A stretch of DNA of 22,494 bases from contig CADAXH010000007.1 of assembly GCA_902791785.1 (NCBI GenBank), positions 1 to 22,494 on the forward strand, read 5' to 3'. This document shows, one piece after another, positions 16,256 through 22,494 of this stretch. The stretch is from an uncultured Ruminococcus sp. Its GTDB lineage: Bacteria > Bacillota > Clostridia > Oscillospirales > CAG-272. Position 1 is the first letter of the stretch. Every line of letters begins with the position of its first letter. The notes below the pieces were generated by a model, which saw nothing but the letters and a program-made list of their open reading frames with translations, was not told the DNA's origin and did no database searches. The position numbers were made by a program, and so were the translations under genes.

Positions 16256-16261
16256 TATAAT
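16256..16261 (+). promoter_or_regulatory. -10 box of the GH95 gene
   Basis: A perfect TATAAT 27 bases before the start codon at 16288. No TTGACA-like hexamer lies 16-18 bases upstream (the nearest, TTGACG at 16200, is far too distant), so the promoter may need an activator or be weak. Confidence 0.5.
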
Positions 16262-16287
16262 TGATGTATGAAACTATGGAGGGGAAT

Positions 16288-18600
16288 ATGAAGCGATATA
16301 TTTTAAGATACGGTTCACCGGCGCCAACAACCAACGACTACCTGTTTTCATGGCAGAATGACGACCCGGAAGCGGGGTGGGAAAAATGGTCGCTTCCCAT
16401 AGGATGCTCACAATTTGGCGCATCTGTTTTCGGACGGGTTGAACACGAAAGAATCAACATCTGCGAAAACTCTCTGGTCAATCCGTATATCAAAGGACCG
16501 GACAGATCATACGGAGCGGGAGGAACAAGAACTTTCGGAGACATTATTATAGATTTTGACCATCACAGGCCAATAAACTACGAGAGAACCCTGGACATAA
16601 ATGAAGCCATAGCAGGTGTCGAATATGAGAATGAAGGGGTTAAATACAGAAGGGAATATTTCTGTTCCTATCCGGATAAAGTGCTTGTTATAAGGCTGGA
16701 ATCCACAAAAGAAAAAAGCCTGAGCTTTACCATTGCGCCTACAATACATTTTGTCGGAAAAGACTGCATTGTGGAAGGAGACGGATGCGGAAGGACCGGA
16801 GAAGTATTTTCTGAAGACGAGCAAATAGTCATGCGAGGAAAATCTTTTGCTTTCAATATTGATTATGAAGGCAGGATTGCCGCGACAATAGAAGGCGGAA
16901 GCAAAAAGTGCGAGAACGGAAAAATAATAGTCAAAAATGCTGATTCTGCAGTCATATACTTTGCGTGTGGAACAAATTTCAGAATGCGCAGTCAGGTATT
17001 TACTGAAAATGACTACAAGAAAAAGCTGAAAGGTTTTGAGGATCCTCACGAAATCGTCAAGAGAAGAATAGACAGAGCTATTCAAAAAGGATATGAACGC
17101 ATAAAAAAGAGTCACATAAATGATTATAAAAAACTCTTCAATAGAGTATCTCTTGACCTCGGAGAGCCAAACAATGACCGCACAGACGTAATCCTGAATG
17201 AGTATAAGGAAGGAAAAGAGAGCAGATACCTGGAAGAACTTCTGTTCCAGTACGGAAGATATCTTCTGATTGCATCGTCAAGAAAAGGTTGTTATCCGGC
17301 AAACCTGCAGGGTACATGGAATGCGTATGACAGTTCACCATGGGAAGACGGGTATACTCATGACATAAACACTCAAATGAACTACTGGCCGTCAGGGCCG
17401 GCGAATCTGAGCGAATGTTTCCTCCCGTATATTGCTTATAACAGAGCATATTACAAAAAAACGAAAATGCAGGCGGATGAATACGTTTTGCAGGCAGCCC
17501 CGGAAAAATATGAAGGAAAACTGAAGAACGGCTGGTTTATGGGAGCTACGGCAACCATGTATGAAACCGGAGGAGTGTCGCTGTATAAGTATTCCGGACC
17601 GGGAACAGCTGCTCTCACTTCAATTCTTTTTTGGGACTATTATGACTACACTCAGGACAGGGAATATCTGAGAAAAACCGGGTATCCGAGACTGCTTGAG
17701 TCTTCAAGATTCCTTTCAAAAACAGTGATTGAAAAAGATGGCAAAGTGCTTGCAAAATATTCACTTTCGCCGGAACAGATACATGACAATAAACACTATT
17801 TGACCCAGGGTTGTGCTTTTGATCAACAGATGATTTATGAAAATTACAAAAGAACAATCCAGGCAGCGGATATTCTGGGCATCAGTGAATCTGAAGAACC
17901 GCTGCTGAAAACAATAAAAGCTCAGATATCAAAGCTGGATCCGGTACAGATAGGAGAAGACGGACAGCTCAAAGAATACAGGGAAGAGAAACACTACGGA
18001 GAAATCGGAGAATACAGACACAGACACATATCCCATTTAATGGGTCTGTACCCCGGATCATTGATAACAAAGGATCATAGTGAATGGATATCAGGATCAA
18101 AAATATCTTTGAACAAACGCTCGGATCTTTCAACCGGCTGGGCAACTGCTCATCGTCTGCTTTGCTGGGCAAGGACAGGAGACGGGAACAGGGCTCACGA
18201 TTTGCTCAAATCTGTCATTATTAACTGCATCTTGCCGAATATGTGGGATACTCACCCTCCGTTTATGATAGACGGCAATTTCGGTACTACAGCAGGTATA
18301 TGTGAAATGCTTCTGCAAAGCCACGAAAGAGTTATTGAACCTTTGCCGGCAATTCCTGAATGCTGGAAGAAACAAGGAAAGTATTCCGGAATTGTTGCCA
18401 GAGGAGGTTTCGAAATTTCATGTGAATGGAAAGACGGAATTGTGAACAGGATGACTATTGCCAGCAGAGCTGAAAATGTTTGCAGGATTAAACTTGATAA
18501 AAACGCAGGATATTCAATATCCAAACCGAGCAATTGGAATAAGGGTACATTGACCATCTTAATGAAAAAAGGCGAAATCTGCACAATAGAAAAAAAGTAA
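16288..18600 (+). CDS. Glycoside hydrolase family 95 (alpha-L-fucosidase/alpha-L-galactosidase type), cytoplasmic
   Basis: 770 residues, near the family core length: an N-terminal beta-sandwich (WSLPIGCSQFGASVFGRV) to about 270, an alpha/alpha barrel from about 300 to 680, and a C-terminal beta domain. GH95 landmarks include QYGRYLLIASSRKG, PANLQGTWN, HDINTQMNYWP (358-368), SPEQ with acid E496, HRHISHL (578-584), HPPFMIDGNFG with D662, and ARGGFEISCEWKDG. In B. bifidum AfcA the acid is Glu566, and Asn423, activated by Asp766, acts as base; the equivalents E496, N361 and D662 are present. The Asn421 equivalent is Asp (D359). These inverting enzymes remove terminal alpha-1,2-L-fucose or L-galactose. 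There is no signal peptide, so it would act on imported oligosaccharides. ATG 16288 follows GGAGG (16278-16282) by five bases, better than the earlier in-frame ATG at 16264. Confidence 0.93.
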   Translation: MKRYILRYGSPAPTTNDYLFSWQNDDPEAGWEKWSLPIGCSQFGASVFGRVEHERINICENSLVNPYIKGPDRSYGAGGTRTFGDIIIDFDHHRPINYERTLDINEAIAGVEYENEGVKYRREYFCSYPDKVLVIRLESTKEKSLSFTIAPTIHFVGKDCIVEGDGCGRTGEVFSEDEQIVMRGKSFAFNIDYEGRIAATIEGGSKKCENGKIIVKNADSAVIYFACGTNFRMRSQVFTENDYKKKLKGFEDPHEIVKRRIDRAIQKGYERIKKSHINDYKKLFNRVSLDLGEPNNDRTDVILNEYKEGKESRYLEELLFQYGRYLLIASSRKGCYPANLQGTWNAYDSSPWEDGYTHDINTQMNYWPSGPANLSECFLPYIAYNRAYYKKTKMQADEYVLQAAPEKYEGKLKNGWFMGATATMYETGGVSLYKYSGPGTAALTSILFWDYYDYTQDREYLRKTGYPRLLESSRFLSKTVIEKDGKVLAKYSLSPEQIHDNKHYLTQGCAFDQQMIYENYKRTIQAADILGISESEEPLLKTIKAQISKLDPVQIGEDGQLKEYREEKHYGEIGEYRHRHISHLMGLYPGSLITKDHSEWISGSKISLNKRSDLSTGWATAHRLLCWARTGDGNRAHDLLKSVIINCILPNMWDTHPPFMIDGNFGTTAGICEMLLQSHERVIEPLPAIPECWKKQGKYSGIVARGGFEISCEWKDGIVNRMTIASRAENVCRIKLDKNAGYSISKPSNWNKGTLTILMKKGEICTIEKK

Positions 18601-18609
18601 AAAACAGTT

Positions 18610-18638
18610 GGCCCCGTTGTCGAAAAGACAACGGGGCC
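18610..18638. terminator. Terminator shared by the convergent GH95 and lipoprotein 2 genes
   Basis: A perfect 12-bp stem, GGCCCCGTTGTC (18610-18621) and GACAACGGGGCC (18627-18638), with loop GAAAA. On the minus strand a U-run follows from the A-tract at 18601-18604 and before; on the plus strand only TT follows. It probably stops both transcripts. Confidence 0.85.
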
Positions 18639-18678
18639 TTGAATATTAACTTATGTAAATATCCTCTAAAACTGTTGC

Positions 18679-19877
18679 TTAAGCAGCTGCTTCGATTGTG
18701 CTCTTGTATGCATCGAGCTGTTCAGGTGAACAACCGAAGATCAAGTAGTCGATCTTAACGTTCATGCCTGAAACGATGTTTGCACGTGTATCGCAAGCTT
18801 CCTTAATGTGTTCAGCAGCAGCATCCCACTGTTCGCCTTCGCTGCCATATGTGTAAATGCCTGCAAAGAGGTTGAGTTCGAGAGATGTGAAGCTCTTGTC
18901 CTGTGACCAAACTACGTTTGTGCCGCCCGGGTTGCCAACTTCGAATACATATGCTTTGTAATCAAACCAGTTGTCGCATTTTGCATTGTTTGATTTCCAT
19001 GCAACCTGTCCACGGCCTGAAGCAAGTCCTGATGTGAGGAAAATGTCATATGTATATGTTGCCCATTCATCAGTAGGTGTGCAAGTTCTTCTGTAGTCTG
19101 TAGAAGATTCAGGTTCGCCACCCTGGAGATAGAGGTTGCCCATTACGCATGTTGTGAAGTAAGCACCATCACCAGTCTTGATGAATCTGATTGACCAACA
19201 AGTCTAACCTGCATGTACTGATGTTTACCAGCCCATACCGGTGCTTCGATATCTTCAACATTCTTATAAGGTGTGTTCTTGTAGCCGCCGTATCCGATTA
19301 CGATTTCGTCATCAAAATCAAATGTAACGATATCGTTGAAGATAAGTGCGAATCTCATGTTCTTCTGACCGAAAGCTTCAGTCATTGGTGCAGAAGCATC
19401 ATAAGCAGCTACAGTCCAAACATCCCAATAGTCCTTTTCGAAGTTTACCATAAGGCAAGAATCATCGTAATTGAGAACTGATGTGAGATACTCGTGGCTT
19501 GTAAGACCTTCTGCTTCAGCATAAGTGTCTGTTCCGAAATCAAAACGAGCAAATACCGGAAGAGTTGTTGTTTCAACCGGTTTAGCGGTTGTTGACTCAG
19601 TTGTTGTTACTTGCGCTTCAGTTGTTGTTTCAGCTGTTGTAACTTTTTCTGTAGCAGTTGTTGTTTCAGCTGTTGTAACTTTTTCTGTAGCAGTTGTTGT
19701 TTCAACTGTTGTCTGCTTTGTTGTGTCATCCTGTTTAGCTGTTGTTGTCTCGGCTGTTGTGTCAACCTGTGTAGCAGCTGTTGTTGTATCGGTCTTTTGG
19801 CCCGAGCAGCTTGCAACGATAGCTAATACTGATACGACCATCAAAACAGAGAGAAGGATTGATAAAAATCTCTTCAT
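18679..19877 (-). pseudogene. Thr-rich-stalk lipoprotein paralogue 2, frameshifted
   Basis: The first part (19877 down to about 19198) encodes the same signal peptide and lipobox as paralogue 1 (VASC, C24), a Thr-rich stalk to about residue 105, and the same domain start LPVFARFDFGTDTY. After MQVRLV (residue about 226) the frame is lost and ends at the stop near 19143. Homology resumes at once in another frame with WSIRFIKTGDG (from 19197), then GNLYLQGGEPES, and runs intact to the stop at 18679 with IDYLIFGCSPEQ. Paralogue 1 has seven extra residues (NDTTNNI) exactly at this point, so a deletion of about 22 bases explains the shift. The clean downstream frame means the break is recent, is a sequencing or assembly error, or varies in the population. 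AAGGAG precedes the start. The truncated product would lack the second half of its domain. Confidence 0.8.
19619..19703 (-). repeat. 36-base tandem repeat in the stalk of paralogue 2
   Basis: Two exact copies of a 36-base unit (19619-19654 and 19655-19690) plus a partial third. Each unit encodes 12 residues of the type TATEKVTTAETT. Perfect identity of the copies suggests a recent duplication, and the unit length preserves the frame. Confidence 0.85.
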
Positions 19878-19891
19878 GATTGATGTCTCCT

Positions 19892-19919
19892 TTTAATATA
19901 TATATTAAAGAATTCTTTA
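19892..19919. promoter_or_regulatory. Two overlapping AT-rich palindromes upstream of lipoprotein gene 2
   Basis: An 18-bp perfect palindrome, TTTAATATA/TATATTAAA (19892-19909), abuts the ribosome binding site, and a 14-bp perfect palindrome, TAAAGAA/TTCTTTA (19906-19919), overlaps it. Both could be binding sites or simple AT-rich sequence; function unknown. Confidence 0.35.
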
Positions 19920-19920
19920 T

Positions 19921-19954
19921 GATATCGGATTAATGATATTATTAATCCAATATC
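19921..19954. promoter_or_regulatory. Inverted repeat upstream of lipoprotein gene 2
   Basis: GATATCGGATTAAT (19921-19934) and ATTAATCCAATATC (19941-19954) match at 13 of 14 positions across a 6-base spacer. It lies 44-77 bases before the start codon and just below a possible -35 box (TTGACG on the minus strand, 19978-19973). No U-run follows on either strand, so a terminator for the upstream M28 gene is unlikely. It shares the half-site GGAT..ATCC with the palindrome before paralogue 1. Confidence 0.5.
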
Positions 19955-19998
19955 ACGCGAAAATTACATATTCGTCAAATTGCGTGTTGAATATTTGT

Positions 19999-21300
19999 CT
20001 ATTTTTTTGCTTGACTATTTGAACTTTCTTTATCTTTGTCCTTGTAACCGGGCATATTGCTTAAAAGTGTCTTTGTTTTTTGTTCCATGTTTTCAGGAAG
20101 TTTTCTGTCAAACGGGAACACCTCAGCGTTAATGATGGTGTTCATTACTTCAACTATAAACTTGCCTGTTGATTCAAGGGACTTTGCCGTGATTCTTGAC
20201 AAAGTATCGTTTCTGCTGTGAATGTTTGTTGTTCCTTCAGCTGCTTTTCTGTAGAAATTGACTGCCGGTACTCCGCAGAGTGCATAAGGCATTCCGTCTG
20301 AAGGATATGTGTCCTGGTATACGGTCGCACCATGTCCGTTAACTTTTGCATAGTAGTCAATTGCATGAACTATCTTGTCTTCGCCTGTTATCCTGACAAT
20401 GTCTCTTCCGAGAACAGGTCCGGTCATATCCACATTGCAGCACAGTCTTGTCTGTTTGACTTCATCAGGGTGCTGATCTACGAATGCACGGCTTCCATAA
20501 AGACCTCTTTCTTCGGAACCGCAGAAAACAAATCTCAAAGATCTTTTGGGCTGGTTTTTAAGATAATACCTGAGCATTTCAAGATTGTTCACTGTGCCCG
20601 AACCATTGTCAAACATTCCGTGGCTGAACACGACGGAATCGTAATGCGCGGTGATGGAAACAATCTCGTCAGGATATGTTGTTCCTTTGATAAATGTTGT
20701 GACGTTCCTGGATTTGGCGGTAGTTTCATTCTGGCTCAGTGTGAGTCTGACTTTTTTGACGCCTTTGTCCACCATTGCAACTGCATCGTTTACGTGAACG
20801 CAGACTCCGGGGATAACGCCGTTAACCAGATGCTGTTCTCTGAGCATTCTTTCTTCGATGTCAAATGTGCCTTTTTTGTCAAGATATGAACCACACACTC
20901 CAATGAATCCGACAGCGCCTGCTTTTATGAGTTTTTCGAATATTCCGGCATTGATTCCGCCAACAAACAGAACAATTTTTCCTTCCGTGTTCTGAAGTGA
21001 AAGATCGTCAAATCCTTCAAGGTATTTGAGTTCCGCCTCAATTCCGTCTTTTGCATTGTTGCCTGAAAAACCGTATCCTGTGACTTCGTACTCTTTGTAG
21101 AATGGTTCAAGGGCTTCCAGTTTAACTTTTTCTATGGTATAGAAGGGAACATCAAATGTCTCGATTACCGGTTCTGCACCAAGCTCCCTGATTTTTTCTG
21201 CAATATAATTGGCAGCCTTTGTTTCACCTTCTGTTCCCGACAGTCTGACATAATCGATGGCCTTAAGGTTTTCGACCATTCTCTTTCCTGAAATGTCCAT
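19999..21300 (-). CDS. M28 family zinc aminopeptidase with PA-type insert, cytoplasmic
   Basis: 433 residues. The M28 metal and catalytic residues are all in order: H219 and D221 in AHYDS, D231 in FDNGSG, E263-E264 in GSEERGLYGS, D291 in NVDMTG, and H361 in NIHSRNDT. The preceding region (about 95-190), with a GKIVLFVGG and KAGAVGFIGV pattern, looks like a protease-associated domain. The enzyme would remove N-terminal residues from peptides using two zinc ions. There is no signal peptide or lipobox, unlike many M28 enzymes, so a cytoplasmic role in peptide use is likely. AGAGGAAG lies five bases before ATG 21300. The gene follows the S11 homologue after 30 bases, so the two are probably co-transcribed. 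Substrate is unknown. Confidence 0.9.
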   Translation of the reverse strand: MDISGKRMVENLKAIDYVRLSGTEGETKAANYIAEKIRELGAEPVIETFDVPFYTIEKVKLEALEPFYKEYEVTGYGFSGNNAKDGIEAELKYLEGFDDLSLQNTEGKIVLFVGGINAGIFEKLIKAGAVGFIGVCGSYLDKKGTFDIEERMLREQHLVNGVIPGVCVHVNDAVAMVDKGVKKVRLTLSQNETTAKSRNVTTFIKGTTYPDEIVSITAHYDSVVFSHGMFDNGSGTVNNLEMLRYYLKNQPKRSLRFVFCGSEERGLYGSRAFVDQHPDEVKQTRLCCNVDMTGPVLGRDIVRITGEDKIVHAIDYYAKVNGHGATVYQDTYPSDGMPYALCGVPAVNFYRKAAEGTTNIHSRNDTLSRITAKSLESTGKFIVEVMNTIINAEVFPFDRKLPENMEQKTKTLLSNMPGYKDKDKESSNSQAKK

Positions 21301-21330
21301 GTTCTTCCTCTTTTCTTATATATGTAATTT

Positions 21331-22494
21331 TTATTTATCCGATTTTGTTTTTCCGGCTTTCTTCATAACAATAATATATCTGATTACGAAGACTGCCAGT
21401 GCAGCTGTGACAATTAAGGCCAATACTATTATGGCCGTTTTAGAGGTAATGGTATCTCTTACAGATATCCAGAACTCCTTAGAAGCACTCAGCGGTGCAT
21501 CAATATTTGATATAAGATTGGTCTTTCCAAGGTATTGATCCTCATAATAAATCTCAACCGCTCCGACCACCTGCCCCTTGACAACGGGAGCCGTGAGTTT
21601 ATCGCTCTGAGGAATAATGACTGTCCTTATTTTGTCCTTGGTGTAATCGACGGGCAAAAATGAATAGTAATCGTTTTCACACGAAACCGACACCCAGTCT
21701 CTTACTGAACTGAGCGCTACGGAAAGTGTTCCCAGTATTTCCGAAGAATCTATCACCTTGAAAACAGAGTATGCATTTTTACACCATTTTATCAGAGCAG
21801 ATCCGTCGTAGTACACATTTATCGAATCGGCATCAACGCAGTTCATGCAAACAATAATATACTGGAATGAGCCTGTTTTCGGGGATGTCACAAGACACCA
21901 GCCCGAGTCTTCGGTATATCCTATGAGAATGCCGCTGGCATCTGTGTTGAAATATTTCGCGGTGGTACCTGAAGATATCAGATAGTTTCTTGTAAACACG
22001 CGTCTTTCGTCGCTTGAGTTGGTTTTTGATGTGGTATATGCCCTGGTGTTGCATATGTCCATAAAACCATCCATGGAATATGCATATGCAGAAATCAGCG
22101 CTATGTCATAAGCGGTCGTGTATGCGTTTTTGCCGTCAAGCCCGGTGGGGCATGTAAAATGCGTGTTCACAGCACCTATTTCAGATGCTTTGGCATTCAT
22201 CTTTTCGGCGAATGAAGCTATCGAACCAGAGATAGCAATTGCCAGTGCGTTTGATGAATCATTTGCTCCGGAAATAAGCATGGAATAAATGAGGTCTTTG
22301 GCAGGTATTTTCTCTTCTGCCTTGAGATCCAAAACAGTGGTTCTGTATATGCCTTTGAGCGCCTCGGAAGACACTTCAACCAGCTCATTCATGTTTGTGC
22401 CGTAGTGTTCCAAAGCAATGATAGCGGTCATGATTTTTGCAGTCTGACCCGGAGATACTTTTTCATTTTCCTTTTTTCCGTATACCATCTTGTG
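21331..22494 (-). CDS. D-Ala-D-Ala carboxypeptidase (S11/DacF) homologue with degenerate active site, 5' truncated
   Basis: 387 residues lie in the window; the frame is open to its edge, so the ATG at 22488 is probably internal and the signal peptide is missing. The S11 fold is clear from KIMTAIIALE, the region after IYSMLISGANDSSNALA, THFTCPTGLDG and SGILIGYTEDSGWCLV, followed by the PBP5 C-terminal beta domain (APVVKGQVVGAVEIYYED) and a C-terminal membrane helix before a basic tail. All three catalytic motifs are altered: SxxK reads QTAK (Gln codon at 22444-22446), SxN reads GAN, and KTG reads LIG (21919-21927). It should therefore lack acyl-enzyme activity and beta-lactam binding of the usual kind. 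A scaffold, sensor or peptidoglycan-binding role is possible. The upstream member of a probable operon with the M28 gene, 30 bases downstream. Confidence 0.88.
   Translation of the reverse strand, partial: HKMVYGKKENEKVSPGQTAKIMTAIIALEHYGTNMNELVEVSSEALKGIYRTTVLDLKAEEKIPAKDLIYSMLISGANDSSNALAIAISGSIASFAEKMNAKASEIGAVNTHFTCPTGLDGKNAYTTAYDIALISAYAYSMDGFMDICNTRAYTTSKTNSSDERRVFTRNYLISSGTTAKYFNTDASGILIGYTEDSGWCLVTSPKTGSFQYIIVCMNCVDADSINVYYDGSALIKWCKNAYSVFKVIDSSEILGTLSVALSSVRDWVSVSCENDYYSFLPVDYTKDKIRTVIIPQSDKLTAPVVKGQVVGAVEIYYEDQYLGKTNLISNIDAPLSASKEFWISVRDTITSKTAIIVLALIVTAALAVFVIRYIIVMKKAGKTKSDK

Noticed and set aside
18679..19143. A separate gene starting at ATG 19141-19143 (MGNLYLQ)
   Set aside because: There is no ribosome binding site or signal peptide, and homology to paralogue 1 continues upstream of that ATG in the same frame, so it is the second half of a broken gene.
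19619..19703. CRISPR-like direct repeats
   Set aside because: The repeats are contiguous with no spacers and encode in-frame Thr-rich protein repeats.
20332..20889. A 185-codon plus-strand open frame
   Set aside because: Antisense to the M28 peptidase, which carries complete metal-ligand motifs; no start signals on the plus strand.
21871..21879. A KTG triplet (in SPKTGS) in the S11 homologue as the third catalytic motif
   Set aside because: It lies about 15 residues after the GILIGYT segment that aligns with the true GxKTGxT motif, at the position of the following strand, so it is a chance match.

Overview
The window looks like chromosomal DNA from an anaerobic fermentative Firmicute of the class Clostridia, probably an uncultured gut or rumen lineage. 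The grounds are a trimeric [FeFe]-hydrogenase operon, strong AGGAGG-type ribosome binding sites, TTGACA/TATAAT promoters, many short Rho-independent terminators, AGA as the main arginine codon, moderate-to-low GC and typical clostridial lipoprotein signal peptides. Species cannot be named from the sequence alone.

Layout. 1-531: 3' end of a group II PLP-dependent decarboxylase. 711-4888: hydC-hydB-hydA, an NADH- and ferredoxin-linked [FeFe] hydrogenase. 4949-6094 (minus): a FucO-type iron alcohol dehydrogenase. 6323-8267: an AMP-forming acyl-activating enzyme with its own acyl carrier protein. 8320-8970: a membrane protein with a bacterial PH domain. 9096-10670: pckA. 10742-14142: cysS-rimO-pgsA housekeeping operon. 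14205-14519: DUF1292 protein, followed by a structured, terminator-ended RNA region. 14763-19877: two paralogous Thr-rich lipoprotein genes (minus strand) flanking a GH95 glycosidase gene (plus strand); the second lipoprotein gene is frameshifted. 19999-22494 (minus): a cytoplasmic M28 metallopeptidase downstream of a truncated, membrane-anchored homologue of D-Ala-D-Ala carboxypeptidases (S11).

How the genes fit together. Hydrogenase, FucO and PckA all handle redox or carbon balance in fermentation. GH95 enzymes release L-fucose or L-galactose from glycans, and FucO reduces the lactaldehyde formed from fucose to 1,2-propanediol. A fucose link between the two is therefore plausible, but they lie about 10 kb apart and no fucose isomerase, kinase or aldolase is visible here. 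The lipoproteins look like surface proteins: lipid anchor, roughly 95-residue Thr-rich stalk, and a C-terminal domain of about 310 residues that I do not recognise.

Most unusual points: (1) the S11 homologue has lost all three catalytic motifs (SxxK, SxN and KTG) yet keeps the fold, the C-terminal domain and the membrane anchor; (2) the duplicated lipoprotein pair around GH95, one copy broken by a deletion, both with inverted repeats in their leaders; (3) a structured RNA candidate at 14587-14704, possibly 6S RNA.
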